Positions 25,527 to 33,620 of a stretch of 37,152 nucleotides of DNA are shown in pieces. Numbering within the stretch: position 1 is the first letter of the stretch; each line of letters opens with the position of its first letter. The notes below the pieces were generated by a model that saw only the letters and a list, made by a program, of their open reading frames with translations, made no database searches and was not told the DNA's origin. The position numbers and the translations under genes were made by a program. Source of the DNA: UBA6163 sp041753075 (GTDB taxonomy: Bacteria > Planctomycetota > Planctomycetia > Pirellulales > Pirellulaceae); the NCBI GenBank assembly GCA_041753075.1, contig JBGSVE010000088.1, positions 1-37,152 on the forward strand. The letters are read 5' to 3'.

Positions 25527-26201
25527 CTACGCCCCGCGAACTTCGGCCGCGCCAAAACGATTGCGCTGGGCCAGCGCCGGCGCGGCATCACAATTTCCCG
25601 CCAACCACCGGCGCAATCCATCGCTCGGTGCCGGCACGGTTGGTTGATGCGCTGCGTCGAGACGAAACTGCGGTGCATCGTCGCTGGTCATCGCATCAAA
25701 CGCGCGCCGGTCGTCTTGGCTCGACGACACGCGCGTTGTTTGCAACAGCGACGCCGTCACGCTGTGGATCTGCAACGTGCGATCGATCCGCCGCCACAAG
25801 TCCGCGTTTTGGACCGGCATCTTGCGACCAAAGTGCTCCCAAACAAAATTGTTCTCGCGCCATCGTGGCAACGATCTATCCAGCGAACGAATCAGGTAAC
25901 GATTGTTGCTAATCAATGACACCAAACCGCGTCCATCGATCGCCTCGAGTCCACGGACTGCGGCCAACAATGACAAGCGGTTCAGGTCACCTTCTTCTTC
26001 GCACTCGGCCTCGAGAACCGGTTCGCCCGAGAGCGACTCGAGTGAAAAGCACCAGACGCCCTGATTGATTGCAACGCTGCGAGCGTGGCAAACCAACAGA
26101 TAATGACGCAGTGCATCAGGTGTCATCGATTGGGGATCAGACGACCAAGCGATATCTGCAGAAAGATTAACGATCACGGGCGACTCCACAACGAGTTGCA
26201 A
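25527..26201 (-). CDS. RNase H-like protein lacking catalytic residues
   Basis: The 224-residue product aligns by eye with RNase HI over its middle. 'GDLNRLSLLAAVRGLEAI' corresponds to the E. coli region NNRMELMAAIVALEAL, 'LISNNRYLIRSL' to STDSQYVRQG, and 'MPVQNADLWRRIDRTL' to KPVKNVDLWQRLDAAL. The metal-binding Glu48 is replaced by Ser and Asp70 by Asn; no TDG motif is found near the N-terminus and the HAGH loop is missing. Substrate-handling parts such as NxDLW are retained, so the protein may bind nucleic acid without cutting it. It lies 91 bp downstream of glgB on the same strand, with its own upstream region of 436 bp. A C-terminal extension of about 60 residues is unrelated to RNase H. 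Confidence 0.7.
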   Translation of the reverse strand: MQLVVESPVIVNLSADIAWSSDPQSMTPDALRHYLLVCHARSVAINQGVWCFSLESLSGEPVLEAECEEEGDLNRLSLLAAVRGLEAIDGRGLVSLISNNRYLIRSLDRSLPRWRENNFVWEHFGRKMPVQNADLWRRIDRTLQIHSVTASLLQTTRVSSSQDDRRAFDAMTSDDAPQFRLDAAHQPTVPAPSDGLRRWLAGNCDAAPALAQRNRFGAAEVRGA

Positions 26202-26637
26202 TCGGGTTGTGTGCTAGGTCCATTCCATGACCGACGTAACGGATGCCGCCATCCGTCAAAGGTTCCCAATCGACAAACTCACCGCTAAAACCTTAACCCC
26301 ATCGAACGAAATACTTTCGCTATTCAAACCCTCACCGCATAATCCTCACCACCAATAAGAACCGAACGCAAAGTGTTGCCGCGTGGAGTTGTTCTGTGTT
26401 TCGATGATATCCCGAAGGGATTGAAGCCATTGAATTTCACGACCAGGTTACGCCTAAAGTTTTTGCCGACGTGGCTAACCGCACGCTATCGCGTTACGGC
26501 TGATCGCGCTGCGGTTGATTAAACAGATCTTAAACACGATCCATCACGTTATTGTGTTGTATAGTTCTTATGCACCATCAAGCCAGAAACTTTGGCTACC
26601 GCCCCGTTCTGTTCCCCCTGGCCAATCGATCGCTGCC
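26202..26637. other. 436-bp gap between divergent genes, with inverted repeat
   Basis: This gap separates the RNase H-like gene (-) and the acyl operon (+). It contains AACCGCA (26477-26483) and its reverse complement TGCGGTT (26510-26516) in a GC-rich stretch with several near-repeats of GGCTAAC/GGCTGA. Around 26406-26440 is a segment that looks like debris of a dispersed repeat. TATAGT at 26560-26565 resembles a -10 box, but no good -35 is visible. The promoter of the acyl operon must lie here. No gene was identified. Confidence 0.45.
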
Positions 26638-26886
26638 ATGTCCGAGTCGAACCAACAAAAATTGAACCGTGCAGTCGCTGACGGACTCGGATTGACCGAC
26701 CCCAGCGAGTTTGCGGAATTGGCCTATGGCAAGCATGAGAACTGGGACTCGATCGCCCACATGAATCTGGTCGCGTGTCTTGAATCCGAATTCGACATCA
26801 TGCTGGATACCGATGATGTGATTGGGATGAGCAGTTATCCGGTGGCGATCGAGATTCTTAAGAAGTACGGCGTCGATGTTAATTGA
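26638..26886 (+). CDS. Acyl carrier protein of the lux-like operon
   Basis: Small acidic carrier protein (82 residues from ATG 26638) carrying acyl groups on a phosphopantetheine arm. The attachment site is 'ENWDSIAHMNLV' with Ser38; the WDS-x-x-H form is typical of specialised carrier proteins, unlike the DSL(D/E)TVE of the housekeeping fatty acid ACP. The frame is open upstream to 26515, but the ACP fold begins at about 'QQKLNRAVADGLGL', so the shorter start is used. It is the first gene of a five-gene operon and overlaps the next gene by 11 bp. It probably carries the substrate for the other four enzymes; this is inference from context. Confidence 0.9.
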   Translation: MSESNQQKLNRAVADGLGLTDPSEFAELAYGKHENWDSIAHMNLVACLESEFDIMLDTDDVIGMSSYPVAIEILKKYGVDVN

Positions 26887-27613
26887 AGGCAAGCTGGCGG
26901 TGGTCACCGGATCGACGCGCGGTATCGGTTGGCAAATTGCCAAGTCGTTCGCCGAAGCGGGCGGATTGGTGATTTTGCATGGCTCGTCGGCCAGCGATCT
27001 GCTCGACCAGCGACGCGCCGAACTCGGCCCACAATGCGTCGCCTGCGTTCACGGTGACGTTGCCTCTGCGGATGCGACCAGTGAAATCTACAAGCTGATC
27101 TTCAACCAATTCAAACGCCTCGACATCCTTGTCAATAACGCCGGCATCCTCGACGATCATTTGTTGCCAATGGTTTCCGCGGAAAGCGTCAAGCGCACGC
27201 TCGATGTCAACACACTCGGCTCGTTTTATCATCTGCAACGAGCGTCTCGCATCATGGGCCGCGCCAAGTCAGGTTCGATTATCAATCTGACTTCGATCAT
27301 TGGCACCAACGGCAACGAAGGTCAAGTTGCCTACGGCATGTCCAAGGCCGCCGTCATCGGCATGACCAAATCAGCGGCCAAAGAACTCGCACCGCAAAAC
27401 ATTCGCGTCAACGCCATCGCGCCCGGCTTCATCGACACCGACATGACCCACGGCCTGCCACCGGAAAAGTTTCAAGAGCGATTGCGAAGCATCAAGATGA
27501 AGCGGATCGGCACACCGGCTGACGTGGCCGGTGTCGCACTGTTTCTTGCCTCCGAGCTTTCGGCCTATGTGACTGGCCAAGTCATCGGCGTCGACGGCGG
27601 CATGTTGATTTGA
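26876..27613 (+). CDS. Short-chain dehydrogenase, FabG-like (3-oxoacyl-ACP reductase)
   Basis: NAD(P)H-dependent reductase of the SDR family (245 residues). It has the cofactor loop 'TGSTRGIG' (residues 11-18), 'NNAG' (87-90), catalytic Ser140, Tyr153 and Lys157 in 'YGMSK', and 'APGFIDTDM', with 'TGQVIGVDGGM' at the C-terminus as in FabG. Beside a carrier protein it most likely reduces a 3-oxoacyl-ACP to 3-hydroxyacyl-ACP, although an aldehyde or ketone product of the downstream reductase could also be its substrate. Translation begins inside the ACP gene, so the two are coupled. No ketosynthase lies in the operon. Confidence 0.92.
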   Translation: MLIEGKLAVVTGSTRGIGWQIAKSFAEAGGLVILHGSSASDLLDQRRAELGPQCVACVHGDVASADATSEIYKLIFNQFKRLDILVNNAGILDDHLLPMVSAESVKRTLDVNTLGSFYHLQRASRIMGRAKSGSIINLTSIIGTNGNEGQVAYGMSKAAVIGMTKSAAKELAPQNIRVNAIAPGFIDTDMTHGLPPEKFQERLRSIKMKRIGTPADVAGVALFLASELSAYVTGQVIGVDGGMLI

Positions 27614-27624
27614 AGCGGGACGAA

Positions 27625-29037
27625 ATGGATATTCTCAATCGTCTCGCCGCGTACTCGGGTTCCGCCATATTGGACGCGGCGACTGAGCGCGTTGTCACGT
27701 ACGCAGAGTTATCGCAGTCGGCCAGCAGCCTAGCGAAAACACTCGATCGCCGTGAAGCAGGCTTGGTGTTTTGCTTAGTCGATGGTTCGGTCGCGTCGAT
27801 CGTCGGCTATCTGGCCGGGCTGATGTCCAGACATTGTGTCTGCTTGATCGATGCGTCGATGGCGATGCCGATGGTCGAGCGATTGCTTGACCTTTACCAG
27901 CCCGGTTGGCTCATTACGCCACAGTCACAGCAAATGTTTGCCCGGCCACTGGTGCTCAACTGCGTGGATGATTCAGGTCTCACACTTTGGCAACTTCAAT
28001 CAGCGCCGGTGGGCGAAGTCAACTCGCTTAACAAACTGCTGTTGCCCACCTCAGGCAGCACCGGCAATCCCAAAATGGTGCGTTTGTCGGCACAGAACCT
28101 CGACGCGAACGCAGCGTCAATCGTCGAGTATTTGGAGCTGAACGCGACCGAGCGTCCAATCCTAAGTTTGCCCATTCACTACTCGTACGGATTGTCCGTT
28201 CTCAATAGCCACCTGTTGGCCGGCGCATGTCTCACCCTAACACCCGACAGTATCTTGCAAGCGACGTTCTGGGACGCGTTTCGCAAACATGAATGCACCT
28301 CCTTCGCCGGCGTGCCGTTTCAATACACCTCGCTGTTGCGAATTGGACTCGAAAAATTTGAATTGCCTTCGCTACGGTCGATGACGCAAGCCGGCGGAAA
28401 ACTGGCCGACGCTGCGGTGCAACGGATTTGGCAACGCAGCCAAAACTCGAAGTCGCCGTTTCGCTTCTTTGTAATGTATGGCCAAACCGAAGCCACCGCG
28501 CGAATGTCCTATTTGCCACCGGGTTCGTTACCGTCAAAGCTCGGCTCCGCAGGGATCGCGATTCCTGGTGGCAAGTTCTCGATTCATTCTACCGAACCGG
28601 GATCGAAAATCGGCGAAGTCGTCTACTCCGGTGCAAACGTTGGTTTAGGTTACGCAAGCCACCGCGCCGATCTAACGCTTGGTGACGAGCGCGGCGGCGT
28701 TTTGCATACCGGCGACCTCGGCTACGTCGACGACGATGGTTACTTGTTTATCACTGGTCGCGAAGGTCGTTTTGCGAAAGTGTTTGGCTTGCGACTCAGT
28801 CTGGCTGATATCGAAGCCGCGATCGCGAGCGATGTCGTGGCGGTTGCGGCCAGTGAATGCGTTGTCATTTGCCACGATGCGAATCTCGTCGACCCAGCCG
28901 CGACGCGGCGTCAATTGGCTGACAAGTTTCGCATTCATCACAGCGCCTTCAAGCTGCAGGCCGTCGATGCGATTCCGCTCAATGCCAACGGCAAACCGGA
29001 TCATCGGCTGCTCAAGGAGCGATTCGGTGGAACTTGA
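27625..29037 (+). CDS. AMP-forming acyl ligase (ANL superfamily)
   Basis: Activates a carboxylic acid as acyl-AMP, with transfer to a thiol such as the carrier protein or CoA. The 470-residue product has the P-loop 'SGSTGNPK' (143-150), 'FFVMYGQTEATARM', 'GDLGYVDDDGYLFITGREGR' and the C-terminal catalytic Lys in 'LNANGKPDHR'. Its length is short of typical acyl-CoA synthetases (500-550) and nearer to stand-alone adenylation domains. ATG 27625 is preferred; an in-frame TTG at 27610 overlapping the SDR stop is an alternative. It is followed with an 11-bp overlap by the LuxE-like gene. The chain length of its substrate cannot be judged. Confidence 0.92.
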   Translation: MDILNRLAAYSGSAILDAATERVVTYAELSQSASSLAKTLDRREAGLVFCLVDGSVASIVGYLAGLMSRHCVCLIDASMAMPMVERLLDLYQPGWLITPQSQQMFARPLVLNCVDDSGLTLWQLQSAPVGEVNSLNKLLLPTSGSTGNPKMVRLSAQNLDANAASIVEYLELNATERPILSLPIHYSYGLSVLNSHLLAGACLTLTPDSILQATFWDAFRKHECTSFAGVPFQYTSLLRIGLEKFELPSLRSMTQAGGKLADAAVQRIWQRSQNSKSPFRFFVMYGQTEATARMSYLPPGSLPSKLGSAGIAIPGGKFSIHSTEPGSKIGEVVYSGANVGLGYASHRADLTLGDERGGVLHTGDLGYVDDDGYLFITGREGRFAKVFGLRLSLADIEAAIASDVVAVAASECVVICHDANLVDPAATRRQLADKFRIHHSAFKLQAVDAIPLNANGKPDHRLLKERFGGT

Positions 29038-30127
29038 CGAATTGCTGACTCAGCCGCCATACGATCAACCGGCATCGCAAAAGCAAGCGATGTTGTTGCC
29101 GATGCTGAGCGAATTGACACAACTCCATTCCCAGCGATGCAGTGACTACGGTCGCGGCGTCGAGGTCATGTTTCCGGCCTGGCGAACGGCAGGAAATTTG
29201 GCCGAGTTGCCGTATTCGCCGGTGCGAATGTTTAAACAGCGTGAGCTTCGCAGCATCGAGCCCGAGCAGGTGTTCAAGGTGATGACTTCCAGCGGTACGG
29301 CGGGCGATGTCAGCCGCATTTTCCTTGACGCCGAGACGGCCAAGCGGCAAACGATCGCGTTGTCGCAGATCATGCAGTCGTTTCTCGGCAGCAAACGATT
29401 ACCAATGTTGATCCTTGATTGCTCCTCGGTCATCAAGGACCGCAAAAATTTCAGCGCCCGTGGCGCTGGCATACTTGGCATGATGAATTTTGGTCGCGGC
29501 CACGCCTATGCGCTCAACGACGACATGACACTCAACCGCGACGCACTTGCCGCTTGGCTTGACGCCCATCAAGGCCAACCGACCCTGATGTTCGGTTTCA
29601 CGTTCATGGTGTGGAAATATTTCTATCAAGCGATCTTGGCCGACAATGATCTCAAAATAAACCTAGAGCATTCGACGCTGGTTCACAGCGGCGGTTGGAA
29701 GAAGCTCGCTGACGAAGCCGTCTCGAACGACGACTTCAAGGCCGCATTGACCGATCGCACTGGCTTGTCGCGAGTTCACAACTTTTACGGCATGGTCGAA
29801 CAAGTCGGCAGCGTGTTTGTCGAATGCGAACAAGGCTGCTTTCACGCCCCGTTGACCGGCGATGTGCTGGTCCGTGATAAAGAAAGCCTTGCCAGTTTAC
29901 CGCCGGGCCAGCGCGGCATTGTCCAGGTGCTCAGTCTGCTGCCGCGAAGCTATCCGGGGCATTCGCTGTTGACTGAAGACGAAGGTACGATCCTTGGCAT
30001 TGATGATTGTCGCTGCGGTCGCCTGGGAACTCGATTTTTGATCCACGGTCGTTTGCCGCGCGCGGAAGTTCGCGGTTGCAGTGACACGCACGCGGCAGCG
30101 ACAATCGGAGCGGGAAGCAATGATTGA
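29027..30127 (+). CDS. LuxE-like acyl-protein synthetase
   Basis: Related to LuxE, which in luminous bacteria accepts an activated fatty acyl group onto a Cys near its C-terminus and passes it to LuxC. The product is 366 residues from GTG 29027 (family about 370). Motifs include 'VMTSSGTAGDVSRIFLD', where the S-S-G-T resembles the adenylation loop, 'PTLMFGFTFMVWKYF', 'LVHSGGWKK' and 'NFYGMVEQVGSVF'. The C-terminal 'EVRGCSDTH' has Cys351, the position of the LuxE acyl-carrying Cys. GTG is used because the conserved part starts directly after it; the frame is open further upstream inside the ligase gene but that sequence is not LuxE-like. It overlaps the ligase by 11 bp and the LuxC-like gene by 8 bp. 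Confidence 0.9.
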   Translation: MELDELLTQPPYDQPASQKQAMLLPMLSELTQLHSQRCSDYGRGVEVMFPAWRTAGNLAELPYSPVRMFKQRELRSIEPEQVFKVMTSSGTAGDVSRIFLDAETAKRQTIALSQIMQSFLGSKRLPMLILDCSSVIKDRKNFSARGAGILGMMNFGRGHAYALNDDMTLNRDALAAWLDAHQGQPTLMFGFTFMVWKYFYQAILADNDLKINLEHSTLVHSGGWKKLADEAVSNDDFKAALTDRTGLSRVHNFYGMVEQVGSVFVECEQGCFHAPLTGDVLVRDKESLASLPPGQRGIVQVLSLLPRSYPGHSLLTEDEGTILGIDDCRCGRLGTRFLIHGRLPRAEVRGCSDTHAAATIGAGSND

Positions 30128-31355
30128 ATATCTGTTTCCACGCAATGCGGCTGCATCACTCGATTCGCTGCAAAGTCGCGTTGATGATTCGCGACGTCAA
30201 TTAGCCGAACCGTTTGGCGAACCGGTGATGCAGTTCTTTGCCAAACTGTCCGAATCGTTGTTCGCGGCCAATCGCGATCACCAATATCCCGAATTGCAAG
30301 CACTCGCATTTTGGATGCGACCGGCGGCGATGCGCAAAATGCGTGATCAATTCGTCGAGACGCTGCCCGCTGATGTGATCGTCGCACCGCGCGGCGTCAG
30401 CTTTCATGTCACACCGTCGAACGTCGACACAATGCCGATGTATTCGCTGCTGTTATCGCTAATTTGCGGCAACAGCAACGTGGTTCGCGTATCCAGCCGA
30501 TCGGGACCACAATTCCAATTGGTTTGTGATTGCATCGACGCCGTACTTTCCGCCCACGACGATTTCGATTCGATCGCCAACCTGATCACGTTGCTTAAAT
30601 ACGACCGCAACGAAGTCGATGTCACCAAAGCGTTATCGTCGCTTTGTGACACGCGCGTGCTGTGGGGCGGCGATGCGGCGATCCAGGAAATTCGTCGTGC
30701 CAGTTTGCCGATCGACGCCAGCGAGATTGTGTTTCCAGACCGAACGTCGTGGGCCGTGATGCGGGCCGATTATTTCCACGCCGCCGATGATCAAGAGCGC
30801 GAGCAAATCTTCGCGCGGCTATTCAACGACACATTGGCACTCGACCAATTGGCCTGTTCTTCGCCTCAGGTGCTTGTGCTAGTTGGCAACGACCAATCAT
30901 CTGAGCAAGCCAGCGAAAGCCTTTGGCCAGCGTTCGACAAAGCGATCGTCAAGCGTGGCTACGCGATCGAAGCCACATCGACTGTCGATAAGTTCGCCGC
31001 AGCCTGGCAATCGGCGATTAAAACCGATCCGGTGGTTCAAGTTTGGCAAGGCGAAAAGCTCACGGTCGTCAAGCTGAATGGTCCGGCAACAACAGGCTAT
31101 TCCGGATGTGGATCAGGGTTTTTCTTTGAATTGCGTTGCAAGCAATTGAGTGATCTGGTGGCGCTCGTAGACACTCATGACCAGACGCTGACTTACGCCG
31201 GGTTTGACCGAGTGGAAATTAAGTCGCTGGCGGAAATCTTGCGCGGTCGTGGGTTCACTCGCTTCGTACCGTTTGGCGCGGCGCTAGAGTTTAATCATCT
31301 GTGGGAAGGCGTGGACCTGCTGCGGACATTCACCAAGTTAATTCATATTCGGTAG
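30120..31355 (+). CDS. LuxC-like acyl-CoA/acyl-protein reductase
   Basis: Aldehyde-dehydrogenase-fold reductase of the LuxC family, which reduces acyl thioesters to fatty aldehydes with NADPH. From ATG 30120 the product is 411 residues. Recognisable features are 'APRGVSFHVTPSNVDTMPMY' (residues 89-108), 'VLWGGDAAIQEIRR' and the catalytic Cys246 in 'DQLACSSPQVLV'. An earlier in-frame ATG at 30081 lies inside the LuxE-like gene and was not preferred. It is the last gene of the operon; the convergent M50 gene starts 12 bp after its stop. Together with the LuxE-like protein it should form the aldehyde-making half of a lux-type complex, without luciferase genes luxA and luxB nearby. Confidence 0.92.
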   Translation: MIEYLFPRNAAASLDSLQSRVDDSRRQLAEPFGEPVMQFFAKLSESLFAANRDHQYPELQALAFWMRPAAMRKMRDQFVETLPADVIVAPRGVSFHVTPSNVDTMPMYSLLLSLICGNSNVVRVSSRSGPQFQLVCDCIDAVLSAHDDFDSIANLITLLKYDRNEVDVTKALSSLCDTRVLWGGDAAIQEIRRASLPIDASEIVFPDRTSWAVMRADYFHAADDQEREQIFARLFNDTLALDQLACSSPQVLVLVGNDQSSEQASESLWPAFDKAIVKRGYAIEATSTVDKFAAAWQSAIKTDPVVQVWQGEKLTVVKLNGPATTGYSGCGSGFFFELRCKQLSDLVALVDTHDQTLTYAGFDRVEIKSLAEILRGRGFTRFVPFGAALEFNHLWEGVDLLRTFTKLIHIR

Positions 31356-31367
31356 CACAACTGACTA

Positions 31368-33620
31368 CTACCGCATCCGAAAGATTGCGGATATCACCAG
31401 ATAAAGCCTTTGAATCATAGACATGGGACTTGTCGCAACCAATGCATCACCACGCTGTCCGGCAACTACGGGCGACTGCGTCGGTTGCAATTCGACGCGA
31501 ACCAAGTAAGACACGTCCAACAATTGATTGGTCGCCGCGATCGCGGAATGGGCCGCAGTGGTATCGACGTCACCGCGGCGTTGGCTCATTTGACGACGCG
31601 ACACATCGACGACATGTCCCGCTTGAAAGTCACCGGGAAACGCCGCCAATGCCAACCGCACCGATGACTCATTGGCGATTCGATTGGCAACCGATTGCGA
31701 CACCACCAACTCGGCCTGCATCACTTCGGACTCGATGATGCGAAACAATTCTGTGCCGCTGGCGACAAAGCAGCCGCGATTCTTTTCGTCGGTCGCGTAA
31801 TCGATCCACTCGCTCAACTGCTCTTCTTCATTGACGCTGGCCGACTTGCGTTCGCCGGCAATCACCAACCCCGAATTCGCCGCGCGAATCGTCATGGCTT
31901 CGATGCGGGCTTGGTGAATACCAAACTGATTGGCCAAGTCCATTAACTTAGCCCGCGCCGCTGGTAATCGTTCGGACACTGAAGTATCCGAGATCTCCGC
32001 GATTTCGAGCGCTTCAATGAGGGCGCGCTGATTGGCCAATTTACCCTTGGTGCTTTCGTAATTGAGTTCGATCGCTGGATTTCGCAATTGTGCGACCACG
32101 TCGCCTTGCCGAACACGCTGACCCGGCGTGGCCGTCATTTCGACAAAGCCCGCGACCGTGGCGAACACCGCATCGCTGCGCTTGGGCGTCAATGTTGCTA
32201 CCGCCGCAACCCGCGCCGGAAATGGAAACGTCAGCGCAGCAACCAACGTTCCGATTGCCACGGCTGACAATCCAACGCGACGAATCTCGAGCCGACGGCG
32301 TTTCAGCGGATGTTTCACAAACGCAACGACGGGGCGCAGGATTGTCCAAATCGCCGCGCCAGCCGCAAAACACGCCATCGCGACACCAACCGACTCAAGC
32401 CGAATCGGACGCAGCATTCGCGAAACCAAAAACACAATCGTCAACGTCAACATCCACCGATAACTCCAGGCCAGCACGGCGTACAGAATCATCAAACTGC
32501 GGCCCGGATTGGCGATCGATCGATCGGGCGGTCCGCCGGTCAAGCATAAACGCGACATCGTCGATGACAACAATGTTTGCGAACGCGGGCCGAGATTCGG
32601 TACGTCGCAAAGATCGCTGAGAATGTAGTAGCCGTCATAGCGCAATAGCGGATTCGCATTGAACAGCAGCGTGCTAATCGAACAGACCAACATCACATTC
32701 ATCGCCGCAAAGTGGACGAGCCCATCTGGCGAGCATGACCACACGAACGTGGCCAGCGACGCAATCACCAATTCGACCGCCATTCCCGCTGCGCCGACGG
32801 CGGCGCGACAAAAACGGTTTGGCAATAGCCACGAATCGGTGGTGTCGCAATAAAGTGCCGGCGAAAACAGCAACAGCATCGGTCCGATCGTGTGACACTC
32901 GCCACCAAAGTATTTGCAAACGTACGCATGGCCCAACTCATGCATAACCTTCGTGGCACCGATAACAACCATCAACAGGACGATCGACTCGAAGCGAAAC
33001 CAACGGCCCATGTCGGTCGTTTCGCTGACGAATTGATCGGCGTTAACGGCAAACGTGATGACTGCCAACGACGCGATCAATGCGTAGCAAAATATCGCCA
33101 GCGGATGCAGCAGCGGTCGCACAAACGGTATCGTCGCGTTCAAAAACCGATCGGGGTCGACGCCCGGAAAGCGAATAAACAGCGGACTCAGTGCCGCCTG
33201 CGCGATTTTCTCGCGGCGCTTTTTGCCGGCCCTGCGCCGCAAATTTTCGCCTTGGCCAACCGGCGATGACACCAATAATCCGTGTTCGTGCAAACGAAAA
33301 ATCAGTTCATTGATCTGCGCCGGCTTGGCCGTACGCGGTGCAAACTTCTCCGCGTAGCGTTTGGTGATTTGTTCCAGCGACCTTGCACCGTCGAGTTGGC
33401 ACAGCACAAAATACTCGTCATCACGAAGCCGCACATACTTCATCGCGATCGGATCCTTGATAATCACCGCCGATTCGTGGCGATGCTTGACCGACACGGC
33501 GATCAAGTCGTCGCGTTTGCGTGCGTAAATGACGCGCCCCCCGGCGGTTTCGCCGTCGCTAGTCGCCGGTCGATTTGCCGCTGGTCGATTCATCGATGTG
33601 CGATTGATCGGCGTCGTCAT
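31368..33620 (-). CDS. PqqD-like/M50 metalloprotease/HlyD fusion
   Basis: A 750-residue membrane protein with three parts. Residues about 44-118 ('DDEYFVLCQLDGARSLEQI' to 'ELIFRLHEHGLLVS') match the PqqD-like winged-helix fold, used in RiPP systems as a peptide recognition element. The next part is a polytopic M50 (site-2 protease) domain with 'MHELGHAYVCKYFGG' (HExxH, residues 227-231) and 'NANPLLRYDGYY' (Asp329 as the likely third metal ligand). After further membrane helices, residues about 470-750 form a HlyD/biotinyl-lipoyl-like adaptor ('AVFATVAGFVEMTATPGQ'). The combination fits a membrane peptide-processing and export component. Its start codon overlaps the stop of the upstream GAF-like/HlyD gene in a TGATG. 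No ABC transporter is next to it. Confidence 0.85.
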   Translation of the reverse strand: MTTPINRTSMNRPAANRPATSDGETAGGRVIYARKRDDLIAVSVKHRHESAVIIKDPIAMKYVRLRDDEYFVLCQLDGARSLEQITKRYAEKFAPRTAKPAQINELIFRLHEHGLLVSSPVGQGENLRRRAGKKRREKIAQAALSPLFIRFPGVDPDRFLNATIPFVRPLLHPLAIFCYALIASLAVITFAVNADQFVSETTDMGRWFRFESIVLLMVVIGATKVMHELGHAYVCKYFGGECHTIGPMLLLFSPALYCDTTDSWLLPNRFCRAAVGAAGMAVELVIASLATFVWSCSPDGLVHFAAMNVMLVCSISTLLFNANPLLRYDGYYILSDLCDVPNLGPRSQTLLSSTMSRLCLTGGPPDRSIANPGRSLMILYAVLAWSYRWMLTLTIVFLVSRMLRPIRLESVGVAMACFAAGAAIWTILRPVVAFVKHPLKRRRLEIRRVGLSAVAIGTLVAALTFPFPARVAAVATLTPKRSDAVFATVAGFVEMTATPGQRVRQGDVVAQLRNPAIELNYESTKGKLANQRALIEALEIAEISDTSVSERLPAARAKLMDLANQFGIHQARIEAMTIRAANSGLVIAGERKSASVNEEEQLSEWIDYATDEKNRGCFVASGTELFRIIESEVMQAELVVSQSVANRIANESSVRLALAAFPGDFQAGHVVDVSRRQMSQRRGDVDTTAAHSAIAATNQLLDVSYLVRVELQPTQSPVVAGQRGDALVATSPMSMIQRLYLVISAIFRMR

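Noticed and set aside
28679..29026. Upstream extension of the LuxE-like frame to ATG 28679
   Set aside because: The extension lies inside the ligase gene and its sequence is not LuxE-like; the GTG at 29027 fits the family length.
31350..31373. CGGTAG/CTACCG hairpin across the convergent stop codons of the LuxC-like and M50 genes
   Set aside because: Only 6 bp with a 12-nt loop and no T-tract, too weak to call a terminator.
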